Assembly: GCF_040958095.1 (NCBI RefSeq)
Contig: NC_091208.1
Location: 5,673,061-5,737,060 of the forward strand
Direction of reading: 5' to 3'
DNA: 64,000 nucleotides
Source: Procambarus clarkii
Taxonomy: Eukaryota > Arthropoda > Malacostraca > Decapoda > Cambaridae
Positions 28,922 through 40,470 of this stretch are shown piece after piece. Each line of letters begins with the position of its first letter. The first letter of the stretch is position 1. The notes beneath the pieces are model-generated. The model ran no database searches. It saw nothing but the letters and a program-made list of their open reading frames with translations, and was not told where the DNA came from. A program made the translations under genes and the position numbers.

Positions 28922-29933
28922 TGTTACGGCCCTCTCGGGTCGCAACCGGGTTCTTTCTCTGATGTAAGTAGAGTTTGGGTATCCGGCCCCAAGCTAGTAG
29001 TGGCTTTCAAGGGGTGAGCTCCGTAACGCAAGTAAATTAAAGGGGAAGGGAGACAAAGGCAAAAACTTAATAATATAATTATCACCGTCACCATAAATAA
29101 TATATAGATTATCACACGGGGGAGGAATAAACACTATTATGTACAACGTAGTCTTCCTCTGAAGACTCTGGACGTTCACGGTGCTCAACGATGCTAAGCT
29201 CTTGGTCTTCTTGTGGCCTCACGATGAATCCTTCGATTCTCTTGAGTCTACCCTGGCCACAGGCCAGCCAAATCCCAATTCCACTGGGGGCACCGTCGTG
29301 GAGGCCGTCAACCACAAATCCAGCCTGTAGCTGGCAGGTTCCAATCAGCAACGCTGCGTAGGCCACTCCACGACCGATACTAGGGTTGCGAGCCCTAGTC
29401 AAGAGCCTCGTGTGATCCCACAGATCACTCTCCTCACCACAACACCCCAGTGGTTAAGCGTCTTCACCAGTCAGCCCCGGGTACGACAATCCCTCAACTG
29501 CCACGTCACAGGCAGGCTAACACCACAGTGTTCATCCGGGGGGTGACTCACAGCTGCTGCAGCAAACACGTGGAGACTCTTCGACTGCCTTGGGTAGACT
29601 GATCCAACTTCCATTACAGCAGTCCCAGGTCGACTCTGTAATCAGACACGTCATCAGTAATAGGGACACTCTAGGGCACCTCACTTACAGGCTTAGACAC
29701 AAACGCCCGACGTATCCACTCCATAGATGGCGTTGCTGTCTAAGCTCCACCTCACCAGAGGTCAGCAGCGGCTGTGTTATGAGCTGATCAGGATGGGAAA
29801 CTAGCCCTTGTGGCCAGTATATCTCGTCCTCACTAGGTGGCGTCGTCCATTTGGAGGGGGTTTCGGGAGCTGACCCACAGATGGCGCGGTCGTCACTGCT
29901 CCGTGCTCGGACGCTGGGCTCGGGTCCGTAACA
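28922..29933 (-). mobile_element. 3' LTR of the gag-only element
   Basis: Begins TGTTACGGCCCTCTCGGG and ends GGGTCCGTAACA. Nearly identical to the other LTR of the element; visible differences include gcaacc versus gcagcc near the start and ggtgctcaacg versus gggctcaacg. Confidence 0.85.
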
Positions 29934-30497
29934 CCTCCCCACCAAAAAGAATTTGGTTTGGGGTTCTATAAAGAAAAACACAAACCAAATTAGTATGTGG
30001 ATACAACTCCACACGGACTCACGTACACTATAAACTGGAGTGATGAGGCTGTCTTGTCCACAGAACTGTCCTAAGGAGAAACCCTGGCACAAAGGAAACT
30101 TGAAGATGGAAGACAATGACCTGCCTGACCTAATTTTCCACACCTCCACTGCGACGTCAATCAGGGGCATATTCTCACGTGTCCTGAGTAAGGATTGGTA
30201 TAAGCACGACCTGGGGCGACTCGACACTTCCCTGTGTCGTGGCACCGATGATGGCTGGTCACAGACGGCATTTCTGGTGCCGGTCCGGTAGTCCTTCAGG
30301 GAGACGGGAACCTGGAATACAGCGGTCTGATAATTTAGAGTGACAGCGATAGTTAAATCAGTACTTACAGCATACTCCTCTACCAGGCCCACACCTAGTC
30401 CCAACAGGGCTGCTCGTACATCGAGGATGGCATTCGCTCTGCCACCGTCAGGTCGACCAACGTTCCGTATAACGCTGCATTTAGGCTCAGCTATCAC
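29934..30497 (-). CDS. Downstream open frame of the gag-only element, possible protease-linked extension
   Basis: A minus-strand frame (open from 30,497 and running on into the LTR to 29,685) begins where the 834-residue ORF ends. Its first 70 residues (AILDVRAALLGLGVG, then a beta-rich segment) could continue the second protease-like domain that starts with VDTGG at the end of the upstream ORF. That would need a frame change between the two. I see no reverse transcriptase or integrase motif in it. It could equally be untranslated sequence that happens to be open. Confidence 0.35.
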
Positions 30498-32998
30498 GCG
30501 GGGGTGTCAACCTGTCGGAAACAGTCACTCATAATAGCATATCTCGTACCTCCTGTATCTACCATCACCTTCCAGGTCCCTCCTTTGACTGCAACATTCA
30601 CAGTGCACGTCTCTAATACCTGGGATCTCTTCACGATGTTCAAGGGAGCCATCATCTGTCGGGTCGTACACTGGTCCTTACTGAGAACACACACGAGAAG
30701 AAAACAAAACACCGCTAAGAAACATTTGGTTAACTTAGGGACAAGTTTCATGAGCTTGTCATGTCCATAGCCGGCTATATCCACTAGCCTAGTTTGGACC
30801 GAAGAGGGCACTAGAACCTTTGTACATACTTCACATACCTCCGACGTCAGGGGAATCTCTGGCTGGTTCAATGAACGCTGTACCTTGCCATACCGCAAGT
30901 ACTCATCCGCCTTCACTCCAGACTCTTTGGTATCCGTGGGTGTTTGTACACGAGGCCTCTCTTCTTGCTCATTCGCTTCTGACATCGTAACCGCATGTTC
31001 CTCGTCGGGAGAAGAATCAGGAGACTCTGCTAGAATACTGTCAATCTGTAGGCGAGAGGAAGGATTAAACATGTTATCTATTTCCAGGTCTGTCTGTACC
31101 TGGATATTACCACTGCCTGCTGTTACCTCAGACCTTGCTGTTCCGGCTGACTCGTCCGCAACCTTGGGATGATTGTTGCTCCAATCTGTCACCAAGTCGT
31201 TGGCTAGTACCACGTCAATCCCAGCTATAGGGAGGGTATCGACTACTGCCAATGCACATGTGCCGCTGAAGTAAGGCGAGTCGAGATATACCGGCACTAA
31301 GGGGGCAATGTACTGCGTCCTAGGAAACCCAACCAGGACAACCTTTTGTCTCCCATCCACACTCACTCCCTCGGGTAACGAGCTACCCACGATCAGGGAC
31401 TGGGCTGCTCCACTATCTCTGAGCACTACAACTGATCTACCAGTGTGATCACTCGTTACGTACCCGCTTGAAGTGTGAGGGGCGAACAAACTTGGTCCTT
31501 CCTGCATAGTCGTAGACTGGCTTCCTGCTGGTGGTGTCACACAGCTCATCAACATCACCTCCATACGAGCGCCGTTACCTCTTCTGCCTCGGCACATAGC
31601 AGCTACATGCCCTTTCTGCCCACAAGTCCAGCACACCATATTCCTCCTCGGACTCCGGTGTTTCGGACTGTTAGGACTAGTCCTTCGAGGGCTACTTGGG
31701 GGCGTCTTCTCAGCGCTTCGTGGGACGGGTCTCTCCTCTTCCTGATGAGGTTTGTCAAACCGGCGGGGGTAATCCCTCGGGACGTACTTAGCAGAAGGCC
31801 TATGCGTTAGGATGTATTCCTCAGCCATTGTGGCTGCCGCACTCAAGGTCTCTACCTGCTGTTCCTCTAGGTACGTCTTCAGATCTCCAGACAGACAGTC
31901 TTTGAAGTCCTCTAACAGTATGAGCTGCTCGAGGTCTCCTTTGGTCTCCACCTTCCGAGAGGTACACCATTCTTGGAAAAGTCGCTCCTTGATTGTGGCG
32001 AATTCGGTGAAAGTGTGCTCCGAGGTCTTCTTCAGGTTTCTGAACTTCTGCCTGTAAGCCTCAGGTACCAATTGGTAAGCCATGAGCACCACCTTCTTCA
32101 CCTTGTCATAATCGCCAGAGTCATCAAGGGACAACGTGGAGTAGGCGATTTGGGCCTTCCCAGTCAAGACAGACTGTATCATGATGGCCCAATTCTCCTT
32201 TGGCCACTCCAAAGAGGCTGCGACTTTCTCGAAGGCCGCGAAGAACTTCGAAACTTCCTTCTCGTTGAACTTCGGGACCATTTTTATGTTCCTCACCGGA
32301 TCGAAAAGACTTGTGTCCATCGTTTGCCTCCGACCACCGCCTAACCGCAATACTTCTAGCTCATGTTGTCTCTCTCTCTCTTTTTCCTCTCTCTCTCTCT
32401 CTCGCTCTTCTCTCTCTCTTTCTCGTTCTTCTCTTTCTCGTTTCTCTTCTCGTTCTCGCTCTTCTCTTTCTCTTTCTCGTTCTTCTCTTTCTCGTTTCTC
32501 TTCTCTTTCTCGCTCTTCTCTTGCTCGTTTCTCTTCTCTTTGTCGCTCTTCTCTTCTTTCTTCTCTTTCTAATTCTAAACGCCTCATCGCCAATTTTTTT
32601 TCTTTTAATTCTCGTTCTATTTCTAACTTCTTCCATTCTATCTCACGATTTATTTCCAAGGCACACATTTTGACTGTAAGGAAACTTATATTTAGCTCAT
32701 CTACATCACTGTCAATGTCACTGCCTTTATCTTCCTTTCCAGTGGAAGCTACTTCCTCACTTTCTTTTGTACCTTGTGCCTCACTTTCCTGTTTCTCATC
32801 GGCCTTCAAATGCCGGTGAACCTTGGACAAGATCTCCACACAGGAATCACTGGCACGTATCTTGATCTCCAGGTAGGCACTCACCAGTACCTGTTCCTGT
32901 TTCCCCAGATATTTTAATCTGGCAAGACAGTCCTCCCTGTTCAGAAAAGCCTGAACATCGTCCAGATCGTCGATGGTAGATTTTTCTGCCATTGTCAC
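30494..32998 (-). CDS. Gag-protease polyprotein of the gag-only element
   Basis: A single 834-residue frame. N-terminal about 110 residues acidic; about 120-230 a highly charged Arg/Glu coiled coil; about 235-420 a Gag capsid-like domain; then a CCHC zinc knuckle (CWTCGQKGHVAAMC); then a retroviral aspartic protease with DSGAAQS and a second block VVLANDL. Near the C-terminus a hydrophobic segment (LTKCFLAVFCFLLVCVL) may be a membrane helix. It is followed by a second protease-like start (MVDTGG). Gag would package the element RNA; the protease would process it. The organisation parallels the ORF at 40,950-45,035 but the sequences are only distantly alike. Absence of polymerase is the main oddity. 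Confidence 0.8.
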   Translation of the reverse strand: MTMAEKSTIDDLDDVQAFLNREDCLARLKYLGKQEQVLVSAYLEIKIRASDSCVEILSKVHRHLKADEKQESEAQGTKESEEVASTGKEDKGSDIDSDVDELNISFLTVKMCALEINREIEWKKLEIERELKEKKLAMRRLELEREERREERQREEKRAREEREREEKREREEREREREEREREEKREREEREREREEREREREEKERERQHELEVLRLGGGRRQTMDTSLFDPVRNIKMVPKFNEKEVSKFFAAFEKVAASLEWPKENWAIMIQSVLTGKAQIAYSTLSLDDSGDYDKVKKVVLMAYQLVPEAYRQKFRNLKKTSEHTFTEFATIKERLFQEWCTSRKVETKGDLEQLILLEDFKDCLSGDLKTYLEEQQVETLSAAATMAEEYILTHRPSAKYVPRDYPRRFDKPHQEEERPVPRSAEKTPPSSPRRTSPNSPKHRSPRRNMVCWTCGQKGHVAAMCRGRRGNGARMEVMLMSCVTPPAGSQSTTMQEGPSLFAPHTSSGYVTSDHTGRSVVVLRDSGAAQSLIVGSSLPEGVSVDGRQKVVLVGFPRTQYIAPLVPVYLDSPYFSGTCALAVVDTLPIAGIDVVLANDLVTDWSNNHPKVADESAGTARSEVTAGSGNIQVQTDLEIDNMFNPSSRLQIDSILAESPDSSPDEEHAVTMSEANEQEERPRVQTPTDTKESGVKADEYLRYGKVQRSLNQPEIPLTSEVCEVCTKVLVPSSVQTRLVDIAGYGHDKLMKLVPKLTKCFLAVFCFLLVCVLSKDQCTTRQMMAPLNIVKRSQVLETCTVNVAVKGGTWKVMVDTGGTRYAIMSDCFRQVDTPA

Positions 32999-33009
32999 TG
33001 AGATGGAAC

Positions 33010-33300
33010 ACTAGCACTTAACACACCGCTTCACTTTAGCACTTAATGCACCGAGCACTGTTCTACGTCAATATTGCACTTTACCGCACCAAACACTGCA
33101 CTTGCCAATATTGCACGTAATTACTCCGGGCACTGCACTACACAATATTGCACTTAATCACAGCGAGCATTTCGCTCTACAATATTGCACTGAATCACTC
33201 CGAGCACCGCACTACACAATATTGCACTTAATCACAGCGAGCACCACACTGCACAATATTGCACTTAGTCACTCCGAGCACCGCACAGGACGTATAACGT
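33010..33300. repeat. About 35-bp repeats in the leader of the gag-only element
   Basis: The word acaatattgcacttaatcac with gagcaccgcac recurs about seven times, with two alternating variants (cacagcgag and cactccgag). It lies between the 5' LTR and the gag start, so it is part of the untranslated leader or packaging region. Confidence 0.8.
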
Positions 33301-33406
33301 CCTAATAGTCACACACAGGGGGAATTATTTACAGGGATTGCGCCACTTCACCACCCCTGTCAAACCTTCTTGACAAGGGGTCGGATCCCGCTGGGGATGC
33401 CAATTA

Positions 33407-35449
33407 TGTTACGGCCCTCTCGGGTCGCAGCCGGGTTCTTTCTCTGATGTAAGTAGAGTTTGGGTATCCGGCCCCAAGCTAGTAGTGGCTTTCAAGGGGT
33501 GAGCTCCGTAACGTAAGTAAATTAAAAGGGAAGGGAGACAAAGGCAAAAACTTAATAATATAATTATCACCGTCACCATAAATAATATATAGATTATCAC
33601 ACGGGGGAGGAATAAACACTATTATGTACAACGTAGTCTTCCTCTGAAGACTCTGGACGTTCACGGGGCTCAACGTTGCTAAGCTCTTGGTCTTCTTGTG
33701 ACCTCACTATGAATCCTTCGATTCTCTTGAGTCTACCCTGGCCACAGGCCAGCCAAATCACAGTTCCACTGGGGGCACCGTCGTGGAGGCCGTCAACCAC
33801 AAATCCAGCCTGTAGCTGGCAGGTTCCAATCAGCAACGCTGCGTAGGCCACTCCACGACCGATACTAGGGTTGCGAGCCCTAGTCAAGAGCCTCGTGTGA
33901 TCCCACAGATCACTCTCCTCACCACAACACCCCAGTGGTTAAGCGTCTTCACCAGTCAGCCCCGGGTACGACAATCCCTCAACTGCCACGTCACAGGCAG
34001 GCTAACACCACAGTGTTCATCCGGGGGGTGACTCACAGCTGCTGCAGCAAACACGTGGAGACTCTTCGACTGCCTTGGGTAGACTGATCCAACTTCCATT
34101 ACAGCAGTCCCAGGTCGACTCTGTAATCAGACACGTCATCAGTAATAGAGACACTCTAGGGCACTGTTACGAACCCAGATCCAGCGTCCGAGCACGGAGC
34201 AGTAACGACCACGCCATCTGTGGGTTAGCTCCCGAAACCCCCGCCAAATGGACGACGACACCTGGTGAGGACAAGGTGTACCAGCCACAAGGGCCAGTTT
34301 CCAGTCCTGTGCAGCTCACAACACAGCCGCTCCTGACCTCTGGTGAGGTGGTGCTCCGACGACAGCGCCATCTATGGACTGGATACGTCAGGTGTTTGTG
34401 CCCGAGCCCGTAAGTGAGGTGTTTTAGTGTCCCAGTTATTGATGACGTGTCTGCTTACAGAGCCGACCTGGGACTGCTGTGATGGAAGTGGAGTCAGTCT
34501 ACCCGAGGCAGCCAGTCTCCATACCTTGAACGTTGCTGCAGCTGTTGTGAAGTCGTCCCCCCGGAAGAACACTGTGGTGTGTTAGCCTGCCAGTGGAGTG
34601 GCAGTAAGAGGATTTACCCGGGACCGACTGTTGGAGACAATCATCCACTGGGGTATTGAGGACAGGAGGGTGATTTGTGATATCACACGAGACTCCTGTC
34701 TAGGGCGTACCCCTTATATCGTTCGTGGAGTGGCCGTACCAGCCTTGGTGGCTCAGAACCTGCCAGCAGACCAGCTGGACGTGTGGTTGACGGCCTCCAC
34801 GACGGTGCCCCCAGTGGACCTGTGTTTTGGCTGACCTGTGGCCAGGGTAGGCTCAACTTCTTTGGATATTTCGTTGTGTGGCCACGAAGAAGCACCAAGG
34901 ACTCAGCACCGAGAGTTGTGGCACCAGCGTCTTCAGCAGAAGACAACGATTATGGATTAATCCCCTTGTATAGTGTTAATACCCCCCCCCTTGTGTAACC
35001 GTTTTATATATTATTTATTGGTGACGGACATTATATTATATTAAGTTTTTACCTTTATTTCCCTTCCCCTTTAAGTTACTTGCGTCACGGATCGCATCCC
35101 TTGAAAGCCACTGCTGGCTTGGGGTCGGATATAACTTCCTCTAACAACATCAGAGTAAGAACCCCGTTGTGTCCCGAGAGGGCCGTAACAGGCACCTCAC
35201 TTACAGGCTTAGACACAAACGCCCGACGTATCCACTCCATAGATGGCGTTGCTGTCTAAGCTCCATCTCACCAGAGGTCAGCAGCGGCTGTGTTATGAGC
35301 TGATCAGGACGGGAAACTAGCCCTTGTGGCCAGTATATCTCGTCCTCACTAGGTGGCGTCGTCCATTTGGAGGGGGTTTCGGGAGCTGACCCACAGATGG
35401 CGCGGTCGTCACTGCTCCATGCTCGGACGCTGGGCTCGGGTCCGTAACA
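33407..35449 (-). mobile_element. 5' LTR of the gag-only element, split by a nested solo LTR
   Basis: The LTR runs 33,407-34,164 and resumes at 35,196-35,449. Its outer boundary (CCGTAACA) touches the AGGAG duplication. Removing the nested insertion gives exactly the length of the partner LTR. Confidence 0.85.
34165..35190 (+). mobile_element. Nested solo LTR, TGTTACG family (1,026 bp)
   Basis: It begins TGTTACGAACCC and ends GAGGGCCGTAACA, flanked by GGCAC (34,160-34,164 and 35,191-35,195). The empty site is visible in the partner LTR at about 29,677. It is a relative of the LTR it sits in, but inserted in the opposite orientation. Confidence 0.9.
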
Positions 35450-38400
35450 AGGAGGGTTGTGAGGTTGGGGGTTGTAGACAGCAGGGTTGTGAGGTTGGGG
35501 GTTGTAGACAGGGAGGTTGTGAGGTTGGGGGTTGTAGACAGGAGGGTTGTGAGGTTGGGGGTTGTAGACAGGAGGGTTGTGAGGTTGGGGGTTGTAGACA
35601 AGAGGGTTGTGAGGTTGGGGTTGTAGACAGGGAGGTTGGAGGTTGTAGACAGGAGGGTTTAGAGGTTGGGGGTTGTAGACAGGGAGGTTGGGGGTTATAG
35701 ACAGGAGGGTTGTGAGGTTGGGGGTTGTAGACAGGAGGGTTGTGAGGTTGGAGGTTGTAGACAGGAGGGTTGTGAGGTTGGAGGTTGTAGACAGGAGGGT
35801 TGTGAGGTTGGGGGTTGTAGACAGGGAAGGGTGCTTGGGTAAGGAGGGGGTTTGTAGAACAGGGGTTGTGAGGTTAGGGATGTTGACAGGGAAGGTTGGG
35901 GTTGGGGGTTGTAGACAGGAGGGTTGTGAGGTTGGGGGTTGTAGACAGGAGGGTTGGGGGTTGTAGACAGGGAGGTTGTGAGGTTGGGGGTTGTAGACAG
36001 GAGGGTTGTGAGGTTGGGGGTTGTAGACAGGGAGGTTGTGAGGTTGGGGGTTGTAGACAGGGAGGTTTTGAGGTTGGGGGTTGTAGACAGGAAGGTTATG
36101 AGGTTGGAGGTTGTAGACAGGAGGGTTTTGAGGTTGGGGGTTGTAGACAGGGAGGTTGTGAGGTTGGGGGTTGTAGACAGGAGGGTTGTGAGGTTGGGGG
36201 TTGTAGACAGGAGGGCTGTGAGGTTGGGGGTTGTAGACAGGAGGGTTGTGAGGTTGGGGGTTGTAGACAGGAGGGTTGTGAGGTTGGGGGTTGTAGACAG
36301 GAGGGTTGTGAGGTTGGAGGTTGTAGACAGGAGGGTTGTGAGGTTGTAGACAGGAGGGTTGTTTAGGTTGGGGGTTGTAGACAGGAGGGTTGTGAGGTTG
36401 GGGGTTGTAGACAGGAGGGTTGTGAGGTTGGGGGTTGTAGACAGGAGGGTTGTGAGGTTGGGGGTTGTAGACAGGAGGGTTGTGAGATTGGGGGTTGTAG
36501 ACAGGGAGTTTTTGAGGTTGGGGGTTGTAGACAGGAAGGTTATGAGGTTGTAGACAGGAGGGCTTTGAGGTTGGGGGTTGTAGACAGGGAGGTTGTGAGG
36601 TTGGGGGTTGTAGACAGGAGGGTTGTGAGGTTGGGGGTTGTAGACAGGGAGATTGTGAGGTTGGGGGTTGTAGACAGGAGGGTTGTGAGGTTGGGGGTTG
36701 TAGACAGGAGGGTTGTGAGGTTGGAGGTTGTAGACAGGAGGGTTGTGAGGTTGGTGGTTGTAGACAGGAGGGTTGTGAGATTGGGGGTTGTAGACAGGAG
36801 GGTTGTGAGGTTGGGGGTTGTAGACAGGGAGGTTGTGAGGTTGGGGGTTGTAGACAGGAGGGCTGTGAGGTTGGGGGTTGTAGACAGGGAGGTTGTGAGG
36901 TTGGGGGTTGTAGACAGGAGGGTTGTGAGGTTGGGGGTTGTAGACAAGATGGTTGTGAGGTTGGGGGTTGTAGACAGGAGGGTTGGGGGTTGTAGACAGG
37001 GAGGTTGTGAGGTTGGGGGTTGTAGACAGGAGGGTTGTGAGGTTGGGGGTTGTAGACAGGGAGGTTGTGAGGTTGGGGGTTGTAGACAGGGTGGTTTTGA
37101 GGTTGGGGGTTGTAGACAGGAAGGTTATGAGGTTGGAGGTTGTAGACAGGAGGGTTTTGAGGTTGGGGGTTGTAGACAGGGAGGTTGTGAGGTTGGGGGT
37201 TGTAGACAGGAGGGTTGTGAGGTTGGGGGTTGTAGACAGGGAGGTTGTGAGGTTGGGGGTTGTAGACAGGAGGGCTGTGAGGTTGGGGGTTGTAGACAGG
37301 AGGGTTGTGAGGTTGGGGGTTGTAGACAGGAGGGTTGTGAGGTTGGGGGTTGTAGACAGGAGGGTTGTGAGGTTGGAGGTTGTAGACAGGAGGGTTGTGA
37401 GGTTGTAGACAGGAGGGTTGTGAGGTTGGGGGTTGTAGACAGGAGGGTTGTGAGGTTGTGGGTTGTAGACAGGAGGGTTGTGAGGTTGGGGGTTGTAGAC
37501 AGGAGGGTTGTGAGGTTGGGGGTTGTAGACAGGAGGGTTGTGAGGTTGGGGGTTGTAGACAGGAGGGTTGTGAGATTGGGGGTTGTAGACAGGGAGTTTT
37601 TGAGGTTGGGGGTTGTAGACAGGAAGGTTATGAGGTTGTAGACAGGAGGGCTTTGAGGTTGGGGGTTGTAGACAGGGAGGTTGTGAGGTTGGGGGTTGTA
37701 GACAGGAGGGTTGTGAGGTTGGGGGTTGTAGACAGGGAGATTGTGAGGTTGGGGGTTGTAGACAGGAGGGTTGTGAGGTTGGGGGTTGTAGACAGGAGGG
37801 TTGTGAGGTTGGGGGTTGTAGACAGGAGGGTTGTGAGGTTGGGGGTTGTAGACAGGAGGGTTGTGAGGTTGGGGGTTGTAGACAGGAGGGTTGTGAGGTT
37901 GGAGGTTGTAGACAGGAGGGTTGTGAGGTTGGGGGTTGTAGACAGGAGGGTTGTGAGGTTGGAGGTTGTAGACAGGAGGGTTGTGAGGTTGGTGGTTGTA
38001 GACAGGAGGGTTGTGAGATTGGGGGTTGTAGACAGGAGGGTTGTGAGGTTGGGGGTTGTAGACAGGGAGGTTGTGAGGTTGGGGGTTGTAGACAGGAGGG
38101 CTGTGAGGTTGGGGGTTGTAGACAGGAGGGTTGTGAGGTTGGGGGTTGTAGACAGGAGGGTTGTGAGGTTGGGGGTTGTAGACAGGAGGGTTGTGAGGTT
38201 GGAGGTTGTAGACAGGAGGGTTGTGAGGTTGTAGACAGGAGGGTTGTGAGGTTGGGGTTGTAGACAGGAGGGTTGTGAGGTTGGGGGTTGTAGACAGGAG
38301 GGTTGTGAGGTTGGGGGTTGTAGACAGGAGGGTTGTGAGATTGGGGGTTGTAGACAGGGAGTTTTTGAGGTTGGGGGTTGTAGACAGGAAGGTTATGAGG

Positions 38401-39090
38401 TTGTAGACAGGAGGGCTTTGAGGTTGGGGGTTGTAGACAGGGAGGTTGTGAGGTTGGGGGTTGTTGACAGGAGGGTTGTGAGGTTGGGGGTTGTAGACAG
38501 GGAGTTTGTGAGGTTGGGGGTTGTAGACAGGAGGGTTGTGAGGTTGGGGGTTGTAGACAGGAGGGTTGTGAGGTTGGGGGTTGTAGACAGGAGGGTTGTG
38601 AGGTTGGGGGTTGTAGACAGGAGGGTTGTGAGGTTGGGGGTTGTAGACAGGAGGGTTGTGAGGTTGGGGGTTGTAGACAGGAGGGTTGTGAGGTTGGAGG
38701 TTGTAGACAGGAGGGTTGTGAGGTTGGTGGTTGTAGACAGGAGGGTTGTGAGGTTGGGGGTTGTAGACAGGAGGGTTGTGAGGTTGGGGGTTGTAGACAG
38801 GAGGGTTGTGAGGTTGGGGGTTGTAGACAGGAGGGTTGTGAGGTTGGGGGTTGTAGACAAGGAGGTTGTGAGGTTGGGGGTTGTAGACAGGAGGGTTGTG
38901 AGGTTGGGGGTTGTAGACAGGAGGGTTGTGAGGTTGGGGGTTGTAGACAGGGAGGTTGTGAGGTTGGGGGTTGTAGACAGGGAGGTTGTGAGGTTGGGGG
39001 TTGTAGACAGGGAGGTTGTGAGGTTGGGGGTTGTAGACAGGGAGGTTGTGAGGTTGGGGGTTGTAGACAGGGAAGGGTGCTTGGGTAAGG
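35450..39090. repeat. 30-bp G-rich minisatellite, right block (about 120 copies)
   Basis: Near-perfect 30-bp units (ttgtgaggttgggggttgta plus gacaggaggg), with variants gggaggttg, ggctgtgag, ggttatgag and a 21-bp short unit (gttgtgaggttgtagacagga). The variants recur in the same order, for example gggagtttttgagg followed by ggaaggttatgagg at about 36,505, 37,591 and 38,356, so the block has a higher-order structure. Because 30 is divisible by three, frames stay open on both strands. A 1,151-codon minus frame of Thr-Ser-Gln-Pro-type decapeptides results and is not called a gene. Confidence 0.95.
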
Positions 39091-40470
39091 AGGGGGTTTG
39101 TGTGTGAGAGATGTGCCTGTGTGCATTATCCATTCATGGAGGAAAAACATTTCCCGAAACGTGTAACTTTAAAACTCTTTGTCGGATCTAAGTGAAAAAT
39201 TGACACATCTTACATTTCCATAAATGATCACTAGTGAAAAATCGAAACGTTTCTTAACTCAGTCCTTGGAATAATTCTCTGTGTGTCTAGACCGAACTCC
39301 AATTCATTGCCACCTATTTTAATCGACTTACACAGCCCCACTGATAAATCACAAGTGACTTCGCCGTTGACAAGGCGACGACAGTTGCCGGCGGCAGAAT
39401 CTTGCTAAGCTCAACCAATGAATGGAATTCTTGAGTCTCGTATTCCTCGTCTACAATTCGTAATAACTGCGCGGACAGATAGAACATGTTCACGCCACTC
39501 ACTACCATTTATCACCGTGAAACAAAATCACTGTATATGAAGTTTGAATAAAACTCCGTGGACAAATATACAAAAAAAAAGATTATGTTAATTTATTAAA
39601 TGCCCGAAAATATTAGTTAAAATAAAATGATCTTGATATAATGTAATTATTTACTATACTTATTTGACAATCGATATTGATTGATATCGTGATCAAAAAG
39701 AATTAAAGTAAGAGTGCTTTGCCTCTTAAACACAAGTCCAATATAATCCGGAAAATATAATATATAATTACTGAACACCTGAATAAAATACTCCAGACTT
39801 GTACAAGTATTGTTTACGAAGGAACTACACTGAGTTTAATGTCAACAATTTATCTTGAAACTTTCTTTTATATATCATATACAAATAATATTTGAAGTCT
39901 TCCAGTTCAGCGCATATTTAATTAACCACTTTACGTTAACAAAATTGTTCAAATTTTCTGCAGTTCTTAGACGCACTTTGATTGAAGACGTTACCATGAT
40001 AATTGTAATTGAATACTGGCGCGATGTTTAAATCTTCAACAATTATTTAATCTGAACGCCCGGCGCTAAGAAATAATTATAACTATTTATCAGGAAAATA
40101 TTAATGTTAAATTAATTCTTTACGTTAACTGATTGAGCTTGATGTTTACATAATATACACTTGTTTACTGATAGCTGGTTTGTAGATTACTGAGAATCTT
40201 TGACTGATAACTACACACTGTTCCTAGCCACATAACAGAGTTGTGCTGATTCTTAATTAAAATCAGTAATTATTCTTCCCAAATTTTAATTAAAATACTG
40301 TCGCGTAGGTGACAATGCTGGGACTAATAAAATGACTAGCTAGATGCTTGGACATATGGTTAAGTTTACAAAAGTAAAGATCACTGCCCCTACTAGGCGA
40401 TGAGAAAAAAGCTAGAAAAAATCAGTCTCAACGCTAAATTCGCTTAAACGACCAAAAATCGACTTTATAT
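39091..40470. other. AT-rich non-coding stretch
   Basis: No gene, repeat array or mobile-element end recognised. It is AT-rich unique-looking sequence, the longest stretch of apparently ordinary intergenic DNA in the left two thirds of the window. Confidence 0.5.

Larger units (their letters stand above)
28922..35449 (-). mobile_element. Gypsy-type LTR element coding gag and protease only
   Basis: A complete element inserted in the minisatellite, with the 5-bp duplication AGGAG (28,917-28,921 and 35,450-35,454). LTRs are 28,922-29,933 (1,012 bp) and 33,407-35,449, which is also 1,012 bp once the nested solo LTR and its duplication (1,031 bp) are removed. On the minus strand a TGG-starting primer site lies just inside the 5' LTR (about 33,400). 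A polypurine tract (GGTGGGGAGG, 29,934-29,943) precedes the 3' LTR. The 3.5-kb interior has gag-protease but no reverse transcriptase, RNase H or integrase, so it must rely on another element. Confidence 0.85.

Noticed and set aside
32311..32819. Ser/Leu-rich plus-strand frames up to 212 codons
   Set aside because: Antisense shadow of the Arg/Glu coiled-coil coding stretch of the gag ORF on the minus strand.
35695..39150. 1,151-codon minus-strand frame of proline-rich decapeptides (and 358-codon plus-strand frames)
   Set aside because: Entirely explained by a 30-bp tandem repeat with no stop in several frames; no start context, no domain, and indels change the reading phase along it.
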